This document shows positions 1 through 5,345 of a stretch of 14,102 nt of DNA, one piece after another (positions within the stretch are counted from its first letter, which is position 1; each line of letters opens with the position of its first letter). Where the stretch lies: contig JADDPM010000054.1 in NCBI GenBank assembly GCA_016781885.1, positions 1 through 14,102 on the forward strand. Direction: 5' to 3'. Below the pieces are notes generated by a model. The model ran no database searches and had not been told where the DNA came from. It saw nothing but the letters and a program-made list of their open reading frames with translations. Made by a program: the position numbers and the translations under genes. This DNA is from Rubrobacter sp. (GTDB lineage: Bacteria; Actinomycetota; Rubrobacteria; Rubrobacterales; Rubrobacteraceae).

Positions 1-89
1 GGTCGCATCAAGGAGTTGTGGGCTTGAACCTGACAACACACATCTAGGCCTGTGGCTACGCAAATCTCTGACGAAAGGAGGCGGTCGGT

Positions 90-188
90 ATGGCCAAACC
101 CCGGAAGTACCATTGGGTGAAGGGGCATACCAACGGCGGCAAGCGGATAAAACCGCACGTCCGTCGTATGCCCTGCAAGAAAAAGTAA
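90..188 (+). CDS. 32-residue very basic peptide, unknown function
   Basis: ATG at 90 follows a strong Shine-Dalgarno AAAGGAGG (74-81) and runs 32 codons to TAA at 186-188. The product is rich in Lys, Arg and His, with the core WVKGHTNGGKRIKPHVRR, which reads as two half-repeats (VKGHT / IKPHV). It has no signal or membrane segment, so a nucleic-acid-binding peptide is an inference from charge only. The stop codon lies inside the 8-bp target duplication of the transposon that starts at 189, so insertion left the peptide intact but separated it from its original 3' region (hairpin at 3054 and terminator at 3145). The leader and first codons resemble those of the minus-strand gene at 2635. I do not recognise the family. 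The main support is the strong ribosome site with a clean short frame. Confidence 0.6.
   Translation: MAKPRKYHWVKGHTNGGKRIKPHVRRMPCKKK
181..188. repeat. Left target-site duplication of the transposon
   Basis: AAAAGTAA here matches AAAAATAA at 3042-3049 in 7 of 8 positions, directly flanking the terminal inverted repeats. IS1595-family elements are known to make 8-bp duplications. The one difference converts an AAG to an AAA Lys codon in the frame of the 32-residue gene, so it is silent. Confidence 0.7.
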
Positions 189-213
189 GGTAATTATATA
201 CTTGGCTCACCAA
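189..213 (+). repeat. Left terminal inverted repeat
   Basis: It begins GGTAATTATATACTTG and continues to 213. It matches the reverse complement of 3017-3041 at 23 of 25 positions, differing at offsets 17 and 22. The first 13 bases are identical in all three copies in the window. Confidence 0.85.
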
Positions 214-217
214 ACTG

Positions 218-226
218 TGCTATAAT
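218..226 (+). promoter_or_regulatory. Extended -10 promoter of the transposase gene
   Basis: TGCTATAAT is a perfect extended -10 element. The transposase ATG lies 7 nt beyond the TATAAT, so transcription is predicted to begin at or next to the A of the ATG, giving a leaderless mRNA. No well-spaced -35 is visible, which an extended -10 can tolerate. Confidence 0.65.
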
Positions 227-232
227 AGGGGC

Positions 233-1177
233 ATGGAAAGCCCTGCAAACCAGCCAAAAACACTCCTTGAAGCCATCCGCTATTTCTCTGATCTTGAGGT
301 CGCCACACAGCACGTCGCCGCTACCCGCTGGCCCGATGGTCCGGTGTGTCCCGCGTGTGGGTTGGTGGACAAGAAGCACTACTACTTAAAGAGTCGCAGG
401 GTGTGGAAGTGCCGTAGCTGCAAGAAGCAGTTTTCGGTAAAGGTCGGGACGATTTTCGAGGATTCTCCTATCGGGCTGGACAAGTGGCTCCCGGCCATGT
501 GGATCATCGCAAATGCCAAGAACGGGGTTAGCTCTTGCGAGTTGCACCGCGCCATAGGCGTTACCCAAAAGACGGCGTGGTTCATGCTGCATCGCTTGAG
601 GCTCGCCATGCAGCAGGGCTCTTTCGAGAAGCTATCCGGCGAGGTCGAAGCTGACGAAACCTTCATCGGCGGCAAGTCCAAGAACATGCACAAGGACAAG
701 CGCAAAGAGAAGATAACGGGCAGCGGCGCGTCGGGTAAGGTTGCGGTCATGGGCCTGCTAGAACGGCACGGCGAGGTCAGGACTAAGGTAGTACCGGACA
801 CCAAGACCAAAACCCTACAGGTAGAGATACGCGAGCAGGTAGAACCTGGCTCCGAAGTCTACACGGACGCTCTGAGGTCTTACAGAGGCTTAGATCCAGA
901 GTACGTACACCGCTTCATAGACCACGCCGAGAGGTACGCAGAGGGCAAGGTCCACACGAACGGCCTGGAGAACTTCTGGGGCCTCCTGAAACGGTCCCTC
1001 AAGGGCACCTACATCGCCGTAGAGCCGGAACACCTGTTCCGCTACCTTGACGAGCAGGCTTTCAGGTTTAACGAGCGCAAAGGCCAGGACGCGGATCGGT
1101 TCGGGAAGGCGCTCGGATCGGTCGCCGGGCGGCGGTTGGCCTACTCGGAGTTAGTAGGTAGGACGGCACTCGACTAA
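233..1177 (+). CDS. IS1595-family (ISXO2-like) DDE transposase
   Basis: This 314-residue protein catalyses cut and strand transfer of the surrounding element. An N-terminal zinc ribbon is visible as C39-x2-C42 and C60-x2-C63. It is followed by a helix-turn-helix-like stretch (about 95-125) and an ISXO2-type catalytic domain with D141 (in EADETFIGG), D212 (in VYTDALRSY) and the C-terminal HTNGLENFWGLLKRSLKGTY block (about 241-260), which supplies the third acidic/Asn position and the conserved Lys. Length is normal for the family and the frame is uninterrupted. The ATG at 233 is chosen because TATAAT ends only 7 nt upstream, implying a leaderless message. The gene lies 20 nt inside the left terminal repeat and reads towards the cargo. 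Confidence 0.95.
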   Translation: MESPANQPKTLLEAIRYFSDLEVATQHVAATRWPDGPVCPACGLVDKKHYYLKSRRVWKCRSCKKQFSVKVGTIFEDSPIGLDKWLPAMWIIANAKNGVSSCELHRAIGVTQKTAWFMLHRLRLAMQQGSFEKLSGEVEADETFIGGKSKNMHKDKRKEKITGSGASGKVAVMGLLERHGEVRTKVVPDTKTKTLQVEIREQVEPGSEVYTDALRSYRGLDPEYVHRFIDHAERYAEGKVHTNGLENFWGLLKRSLKGTYIAVEPEHLFRYLDEQAFRFNERKGQDADRFGKALGSVAGRRLAYSELVGRTALD

Positions 1178-1275
1178 GATAAGAGGTCTCCCTTCTCGCT
1201 CTTATCTGATAAAATGCTCGCAAAATAAGATAAGATTGGCAAAACGCACGCCTTATCTTAACGCAGGCAGATAAG
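1177..1275. promoter_or_regulatory. Two identical-spacing GATAAG palindromes (putative operators) upstream of fic
   Basis: Five exact GATAAG/CTTATC hexamers occur in 98 bp, at 1178(+), 1201(-), 1229(+), 1252(-) and 1270(+). The first four form two inverted repeats with the same layout, GATAAG-N17-CTTATC, 51 bp apart start to start. Arms extend to 9 bp in each: AGATAAGAG/CTCTTATCT (1177-1185/1199-1207) and TAAGATAAG/CTTATCTTA (1226-1234/1252-1260). A -10-like TAAAAT (1210-1215) sits between them. Spacing near five helical turns suggests cooperative binding of a dimeric regulator. The Fic protein's own C-terminal winged helix is one candidate (inference). The first repeat starts at the transposase stop and could also fold in RNA. 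Confidence 0.6.
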
Positions 1276-1288
1276 GGACGGGAGAATT

Positions 1289-2416
1289 TTGCGAGCAGGC
1301 CGATACATCGATTGCGGGGGCTACCGGGCATTCGTGCCAGCCCCGTTGCCACCAAATCCGCCTTTGGTGATAGACGTAGAACTGCTCGACCTCTTGGGCA
1401 AGGCAGAGCGGTGGCTGGGCAACCTTAATGGAGCGGCATCCAAGCTTCCTAGCGCCGACCTTTTTGTGTTGATGTACGTGCGCCAAGAGGCCGCGTCGAG
1501 TTCCCAGATTGAAGGCACCCAGAGCACTTTGGAAGAGGCGCTTCAGTTCGAGGTCGAAGGCAATATTCACCAGGGTATTCCCTCCGATGTTCGCGAGATA
1601 GTTAACTACGTAGCGGCCATGAACTATGGTTTAGAAGGGCTTGAAGATACGGCGCTGTCTTTGCGACTCATCAAGCAGATCCACAAGCAGCTACTGGTGG
1701 GAACGCGAGGCGGCCAGCACAGCCTCGGAGAGTTTCGCACGGGCCAAAACCACATCGGCCCGGAGGGGGGCACCCTAGCCACCGCTACTTTTGTGCCCCC
1801 GCCGGTCAACCATATGCACGAAGCGCTCCATGACTTCGAGAGGTTCTTACACGATAAATCTCTGCCCGATCTGATCCACTGCGGCTTGGCACACGCCCAG
1901 TTTGAAACTATTCACCCGTTTTGGGACGGCAACGGGCGTCTAGGGCGGCTGTTGATCACTTTTCTATTGTCGCAGCGCGGGGTGATGAAACTCCCGTTGC
2001 TGTACCTGAGTCACTACATAAAGGCTCACAAAGCCCAATACTACGATCGCCTTATGGCCATTCGCCACGATGGGGATTGGGAGGGATGGCTGAAGTTCTT
2101 CCTCCGTGGGGTTATCGAGGTTAGCCAAGCCGCGACTAACACTACTGACGCTATACTCGATTTACGGGAGCGACACCGCCATCTAGTTTCAGAGGAGATG
2201 GGGAGCAGTGCCTACGCACTGCCCTTGCTGGACTTCCTCTTTGAATACCCGTACGTCTCCGCACGGTTGGTTGAGGAGCGCTTGGGCTGCAACAACGTTA
2301 CGGCGGCCAATCTGATCAAGCGGTTCGAGGCTCTCGATTTGCTGCACGAAATTACCGGCGGGAGACGGAATAGGCTTTACCGCTACGGGGACTACTTGGA
2401 CCTTTTTGAGGCATAA
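1289..2416 (+). CDS. Fic-family protein (AMPylase type) with N-terminal inhibitory motif and C-terminal winged helix
   Basis: This 375-residue protein has the canonical Fic catalytic motif HPFWDGNGRLGR (209-220), which in the family binds ATP and transfers AMP to Ser/Thr/Tyr hydroxyls. The self-inhibitory motif [S/T]xxxE[G/N] is present near the N terminus as SSQIEG (71-76), making this a class II Fic whose activity is restrained by its own helix. The beta-flap region TATFVPPP (165-172) is recognisable, and residues about 310-365 look like a winged helix. A TTG start at 1289 is preceded by GGAG (1281-1284); no in-frame ATG lies before the conserved N-terminal region. It is cargo of the transposon, 111 bp downstream of the transposase. 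Target proteins are unknown. All key residues are present, so an active enzyme is expected. Confidence 0.92.
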   Translation: MRAGRYIDCGGYRAFVPAPLPPNPPLVIDVELLDLLGKAERWLGNLNGAASKLPSADLFVLMYVRQEAASSSQIEGTQSTLEEALQFEVEGNIHQGIPSDVREIVNYVAAMNYGLEGLEDTALSLRLIKQIHKQLLVGTRGGQHSLGEFRTGQNHIGPEGGTLATATFVPPPVNHMHEALHDFERFLHDKSLPDLIHCGLAHAQFETIHPFWDGNGRLGRLLITFLLSQRGVMKLPLLYLSHYIKAHKAQYYDRLMAIRHDGDWEGWLKFFLRGVIEVSQAATNTTDAILDLRERHRHLVSEEMGSSAYALPLLDFLFEYPYVSARLVEERLGCNNVTAANLIKRFEALDLLHEITGGRRNRLYRYGDYLDLFEA

Positions 2417-2458
2417 GGCAACGCGGCGATGGAGGGACCTGCGGCTTAAAAGGTGTAT

Positions 2459-2635
2459 TTACCCCGCCCGTTTGCGTTCCTTCTCTCGCTCGTACTCGGC
2501 TCTCTGTTCGTCTATCTTCTCTTTAGGGACAGAGAACACCCGTTTGAGTAGTTGCTGGAAGTTCTCAAACTCGGGGTTCGCGTCGTCGGGGTTCCCCTCG
2601 TCTTGCTTGCCGATGCCCTTCTCTTGTTCGGCCAT
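2459..2635 (-). CDS. 58-residue acidic/charged small protein, possible Fic partner
   Basis: The minus-strand ATG (2633-2635) opens 58 codons ending TAA (2459-2461). The sequence begins MAEQEKGIGKQDEGNPDD, an acidic disordered-looking stretch. A helical block follows, NPEFENFQQLLKRVFSVPKE (19-38), and then a strongly charged Glu/Arg/Lys helix to the end. The FxxLLKRVxSVPKEExD pattern resembles small uncharacterised bacterial proteins often considered antitoxin-like, an impression from memory rather than a match. The gene is convergent with fic, 42 bp apart. Its leader holds a 7-bp inverted repeat (ACCGACC 2636-2642 / GGTCGGT 2658-2664) touching the start codon. AAAGG (2646-2650) and a G-rich stretch lie just upstream. 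Leader and start resemble those of the gene at 90. Confidence 0.6.
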   Translation of the reverse strand: MAEQEKGIGKQDEGNPDDANPEFENFQQLLKRVFSVPKEKIDEQRAEYEREKERKRAG

Positions 2636-2715
2636 ACCGACCCGCCTTTCGTAGCGTGGTCGGTATTTTACTAGCTGGTGTGAACTGAGGACGAGCGCCA
2701 GGGGTTAGCGGGCGT

Positions 2716-2740
2716 TTAGGGAGCGGAGTATATAATTACC
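2716..2740 (-). repeat. Internal diverged copy of the transposon terminal repeat
   Basis: Read on the minus strand from 2740 it starts with the same 13 bases as both ends (GGTAATTATATAC) and matches the right terminal repeat at 19 of 25 positions. It has the orientation of a right end. No 8-bp duplication of 181-188 follows it, so it is not the outer boundary of this insertion. On the plus strand it provides the TATAAT at 2731-2736. Confidence 0.65.
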
Positions 2741-2753
2741 TTTAAGAGGAGGT
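2731..2753 (+). promoter_or_regulatory. -10 box and ribosome site of the Met-rich peptide gene
   Basis: TATAAT (2731-2736) comes from the internal terminal-repeat copy. AAGAGGAGGTG follows at 2743-2753, with the ATG 8 nt after AGGAGG. No convincing -35 is seen at normal spacing. Confidence 0.5.
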
Positions 2754-2760
2754 GAGTGTA

Positions 2761-2940
2761 ATGAACATGATGGACACGATGGATCAGTGTATGAACATGA
2801 TGAACGGCATGATGGGCGGGGGCATGATGGGCAACAGCCTGCTATTCGTAGTCCTAGCCGCGCTGCTTCTAGTCTGGTTGATTGGTTTAGCTGTGCTGGG
2901 TGGTGTAGGTGTCTGGGCATACAGGAGGCTCAGAACGTAG
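2761..2940 (+). CDS. Met-rich small single-pass membrane protein
   Basis: The protein has 59 residues. The N-terminal half (1-26) is dominated by methionine (MNMMDTMDQCMNMMNGMMGG) with one Cys. It is followed by one strong hydrophobic segment (about 28-53) and a short basic tail, YRRLRT. Met-rich clusters are known to bind Cu(I) or Ag(I), so a metal-binding or metal-stress role is an inference. An ATG at 2761 is preferred over the in-frame GTG at 2752, which overlaps the Shine-Dalgarno itself. The gene has its own -10 box, a strong ribosome site and a terminator hairpin 28 bp after the stop, so it is an independent unit in the transposon's right end. I do not recognise a named family. Confidence 0.7.
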   Translation: MNMMDTMDQCMNMMNGMMGGGMMGNSLLFVVLAALLLVWLIGLAVLGGVGVWAYRRLRT

Positions 2941-2968
2941 CCTAGCTTCTAGATAGAAACGTCCTCTC

Positions 2969-3004
2969 AGGAGTCGGAATGCGAACACTCCGACTCCTTT
3001 CTTC
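2969..3004 (+). terminator. Hairpin terminator after the Met-rich gene
   Basis: A perfect 10-bp stem, AGGAGTCGGA (2969-2978) / TCCGACTCCT (2989-2998), has a 10-nt loop and is followed by TTCTTC. The pyrimidine tail is modest. Confidence 0.6.
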
Positions 3005-3016
3005 ATTGAACACGTC

Positions 3017-3041
3017 TTGATGAGACAAGTATATAATTACC
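3017..3041 (-). repeat. Right terminal inverted repeat
   Basis: It is the reverse complement of the left end with 23/25 identity and is followed directly by the second target duplication. It contains an outward-facing TATAAT (3032-3037). TTGAAC (3006-3011) lies 18 bp before TATATA (3030-3035), so an outward promoter is possible. Confidence 0.85.
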
Positions 3042-3049
3042 AAAAATAA
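3042..3049. repeat. Right target-site duplication
   Basis: AAAAATAA matches AAAAGTAA at 181-188 in 7 of 8 positions. Confidence 0.7.
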
Positions 3050-3053
3050 GGTA

Positions 3054-3099
3054 GGCGCTCCCTTGGTGTCTACGTCTCCACGTGACCAAGGGTAGCGCC
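3054..3099 (+). other. Long hairpin, formerly just downstream of the 32-residue gene
   Basis: GGCGCTCCCTTGGT (3054-3067) pairs with ACCAAGGG-T-AGCGCC (3085-3099), a 14-bp stem with one bulged base. No T-run follows. With the transposon and one duplication removed, it would begin 5 nt after the stop of the gene at 90, so it is probably part of that gene's 3' UTR (RNA processing or stability element, inferred). Confidence 0.5.
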
Positions 3100-3144
3100 C
3101 GATACATCTAAGCAGCACCCACCCACGACACTGCGTAGCCGCGA

Positions 3145-3176
3145 AGGGGGCCGTAAAAGGCCCCCTCCTTTTTTGG
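3145..3176 (+). terminator. Rho-independent terminator
   Basis: AGGGGGCC (3145-3152), loop GTAAAA and GGCCCCCT (3159-3166) form an 8-bp stem, followed by CCTTTTTT. This is the likely original transcription stop for the 32-residue gene's transcript, now separated from it by the transposon. Confidence 0.8.
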
Positions 3177-3315
3177 GTTTTTGGTGCAGAACCCATTTTC
3201 GGTTGTACCCCGCCGAACCCCTTTTTAGTGCAGAGCGCCGATTATTGGTGCAGATGGCCTTTTAAGTGCAAGGCCAGTTGTAACCTTGAGTCAAACGCGA
3301 ATTTTTGTGCAACGC
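3177..3315. repeat. Short array of degenerate GTGCA repeats, about 20-bp period
   Basis: Five units share T-rich bases followed by GTGCA: GTGCA at 3184, 3228, 3248, 3266 and 3307. Spacings are 44, 20, 18 and 41 bp, close to multiples of about 20. Weaker TTGTAC- and TTGTAA-containing units fill the two double gaps (3203 and 3279). A typical unit is TTTTTAGTGCAGAGCGCC. Unit length and direct orientation recall iterons or protein-binding arrays more than CRISPR, since spacers are too short and repeats too degenerate. No replication gene is nearby. Confidence 0.45.
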
Positions 3316-3387
3316 CCACTTTCCCAAGGTTTTAGCCATCGCCAAAGGACACCCGCCTTCGAAGACTTCGCGCTCGTAGTCTCTCAT
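3262..3387 (-). CDS. Candidate 41-residue ORF crossing the repeat array (weak)
   Basis: On the minus strand an AGGAGGT lies 5 nt before an ATG (3385-3387). The frame runs 41 codons to TAA (3262-3264). The peptide starts MRDYEREVFEGGCPLAMAKT and ends in ...GYNWPCT. No family is recognised, and its 3' half lies in the repeat array. The good ribosome site is the only positive evidence, so it may be chance. Confidence 0.25.
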   Translation of the reverse strand: MRDYEREVFEGGCPLAMAKTLGKWALHKNSRLTQGYNWPCT

Positions 3388-4088
3388 CCACCTCCTGGAT
3401 ACCGTCGAGCTATACATCATTTGCTAGCATATTATCGAACTACGCTTCTACATCTCGCTCCGAATCGCTAGTGTTACTCAGGGTGAGGGCGTAGGGAGCA
3501 GATTTTCCACCTAGACCATGTTGTCGCTGGACTTCTTCTCTTTCTCGGGATTTCTGATCCTGAACCGGGCCGCCGTTCTACGACTCCTCGGTAACATGTT
3601 CATGTTCCACGCGGGAGGGGTAGGCTGGCTAGACGCTGCCAAAAGGGCTCCTAACCTCGGCCTCACGGCAGAGCCACAGCCGGGCGCGCCGCTCCTATTA
3701 CTCTAGTTAATTCTGAGCTAGAGTGAAGAATCAACAGCTTCCCCGTTCGCGCCTTCGACAAACCTCTTGTACTGAACCGGTTCACCGGAAATACGCTGTG
3801 CCTGTGCGGCGGCGAGGCTTCGCCCGCTCCTCCGGCAGATGCTCTGTCATTCTACGCGGGTGTGAGCAAGCTTTGGACGCGCTACCGCGAGACGAGGGAC
3901 GTCTCGGTTTAGGGTTAGCATGGATCTAGAGAAGGGAGCTAGCGCATTCGGCAGAGACCCCGCGGAGCGAACAACTGCTGGGAGATGAGCTATCTGGAAA
4001 CAAGACATCATAGCCGCTAGCGTATCTGAACAAGTCTACCTAGACATTCTGGCGCGAAGCCCGGTAGCCTTCTTGCCGCGAAGCGGGT
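3388..4088. other. Gene-poor stretch, no supportable gene
   Basis: About 700 bp with only short, mutually overlapping open frames that lack ribosome sites or recognisable domains. A 62-codon frame at 3518-3706 has a hydrophobic stretch, and two overlapping frames stay open around 3723-3929. None looks like an intact or clearly decayed family member. It may be gene debris at an island edge. Confidence 0.4.
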
Positions 4089-4094
4089 TACACT
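4089..4094 (+). promoter_or_regulatory. -10 box for the FAD oxidoreductase cluster
   Basis: TACACT ends 9 nt before the ATG at 4104 and there is no Shine-Dalgarno between them, which suggests a leaderless or nearly leaderless message. No good -35 at 16-18 bp was found. Confidence 0.35.
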
Positions 4095-4103
4095 CTCTTC
4101 CCT

Positions 4104-5345
4104 ATGAGGGTTATCGTTGTTGGGGCCGGGCTCGCCGGGCTCACCTGTGCAAAGGTATTGGCGGAACGCGGGACCGAGGTCACTGTCTTCGAGTCGTCCG
4201 ATGGTGTCGGTGGGCGGGTGCGCACTGATGAGAAGGACGGATTCCTGCTGGATCGGGGTTTTCAGGTGTACTTCACCGCCTACCCGGTCTCTAAACGGCA
4301 CTTGGACCACCGTGCGCTCGACCTGAAGCCCTTCGATCCCGGCGCGATCGTCTGCCGGGGGAGTAAAAGGAACGTCCTCTCCGACCCGGTGCGTGACCCG
4401 AAGGCGCTAGTACCTTCGCTTCTCTCCGACGCGGGAACGTTCCCGGACAAGGTGCGTACCTTGAGGCTGGTGGTGAGTAGCATCTCACAGAGGGCCGAAA
4501 CCGCGGGCGAGTTGGAGGGGGCGGACTCTTCCAGTTTGGAGCTCCTGAGAAGCTATGGGTTCTCGGAGAGAATCATCGACGACTTCTACAGGCCGTTTTA
4601 TGGTGGCATCTTTCTAGACCGCTCGCTCGCGACCTCATCACGCGTGCTACGGTTTACCCTGAAGATGCTTTCTACGGGCAAGACGGCCGTGCCTGCCTGC
4701 GGTATAGGTGAGATCCCCAAACAACTCGCGGCCCGTCTGTCGCTCGACGCGGTTCGCACTGAGAGCCCTGCCCTGCGGTTGCTGTGGGATGGGGAACGGG
4801 TTGCGGGTGTGGAGACCACTGATGAGCAGCACGAGGCGGACGCCGTGGTGATGGCCACCGACGCTCCAACGGCGCGTAAGCTCACCGGACAGGCGACTCC
4901 CGAGGGTTCGGTCGGACAGCTCTGTGCCTACTACGCGGCGGACGGAGTAGCGGGCGGAAAGAAGATCGTTTTGAACGCCGAGGACGGAGGGTTCGTGAAC
5001 AATGCCGTCAAGATCAGCGCCGTCGCCCCGCTCTACGCCCCGCGTGGGAAGCACCTGTTGAGCGCCGTGGCTTTGGGGTGGTTCGACCTCCCGGACGAGG
5101 AGATCTACCGCCGCGGCATCGCGGACGTGACCCGCTGGTACCCGGAGGCGGACCTCACGCCGCTCGCTATCTACCGGGTCTCCTACGCCCAGTTTCCTCA
5201 ACCGCCCGGCGTACACGAAGAGTTGCCGGAGAACCGTGCCTCGACGCCGGGGCTGGTGCTCGCGGGGGACTATACCGAGGACTCGTCCATAAACGGCTCG
5301 ATGCTCTCCGGCGAGAAGGCGGCTGGGGAGGTGATGCGCGCTTGA
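4104..5345 (+). CDS. FAD-dependent oxidoreductase, phytoene desaturase/amine oxidase fold
   Basis: This 413-residue enzyme opens with a Rossmann FAD motif (VVGAGLAGL 5-13, acidic E30 at the end of strand 2) and continues into the GGRVRTDE stretch (36-43). DRGFQVYFTAYP (50-61) is a hallmark of a bacterial subgroup of this fold. It ends with the FAD-binding C-terminal motif LVLAGDYTEDSSINGSMLSG. Relatives oxidise carotenoid precursors, porphyrinogens or amines; the substrate here cannot be assigned. No Shine-Dalgarno precedes the ATG, and a -10-like TACACT is 9 nt upstream. The stop overlaps the start of the ABC ATPase (TTGA at 5342-5345), so the two are translationally coupled. It is the first gene of the plus-strand cluster. 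Confidence 0.85.
   Translation: MRVIVVGAGLAGLTCAKVLAERGTEVTVFESSDGVGGRVRTDEKDGFLLDRGFQVYFTAYPVSKRHLDHRALDLKPFDPGAIVCRGSKRNVLSDPVRDPKALVPSLLSDAGTFPDKVRTLRLVVSSISQRAETAGELEGADSSSLELLRSYGFSERIIDDFYRPFYGGIFLDRSLATSSRVLRFTLKMLSTGKTAVPACGIGEIPKQLAARLSLDAVRTESPALRLLWDGERVAGVETTDEQHEADAVVMATDAPTARKLTGQATPEGSVGQLCAYYAADGVAGGKKIVLNAEDGGFVNNAVKISAVAPLYAPRGKHLLSAVALGWFDLPDEEIYRRGIADVTRWYPEADLTPLAIYRVSYAQFPQPPGVHEELPENRASTPGLVLAGDYTEDSSINGSMLSGEKAAGEVMRA

Larger units (their letters stand above)
189..3041 (+). mobile_element. Passenger-carrying IS1595-family transposon (about 2.85 kb)
   Basis: The element is bounded by imperfect 25-bp terminal inverted repeats (189-213 and 3017-3041, 23/25 matching) and an 8-bp target duplication. 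It contains an ISXO2-like DDE transposase, then Fic, a small acidic protein on the opposite strand and a Met-rich membrane peptide. IS1595-family elements with passenger genes are known as 'transporter IS', so the layout is plausible for the family. This particular cargo set is not one I recognise. Both ends and the transposase are intact, so the element may be mobile. A third diverged terminal repeat at 2716-2740 suggests a shorter ancestral or alternative element. Confidence 0.85.

Noticed and set aside
1..70. tRNA or phage attachment site at the left edge
   Set aside because: I could not fold a cloverleaf and saw no matching att repeat elsewhere in the window.
3177..3315. CRISPR array
   Set aside because: Units are about 20 bp, degenerate and without uniform spacers; no cas genes are present.
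3518..3929. Short plus-strand ORFs (62 and 68 codons) and an overlapping 61-codon open stretch at 3727-3912
   Set aside because: No ribosome sites, no recognisable domains, and two frames open at once, as expected for GC-rich noncoding DNA.
5078..5341. Upstream extension of the ABC ATPase
   Set aside because: The extension overlaps the end of the FAD enzyme and has no domain similarity; the ABC domain starts right after TTG 5342.
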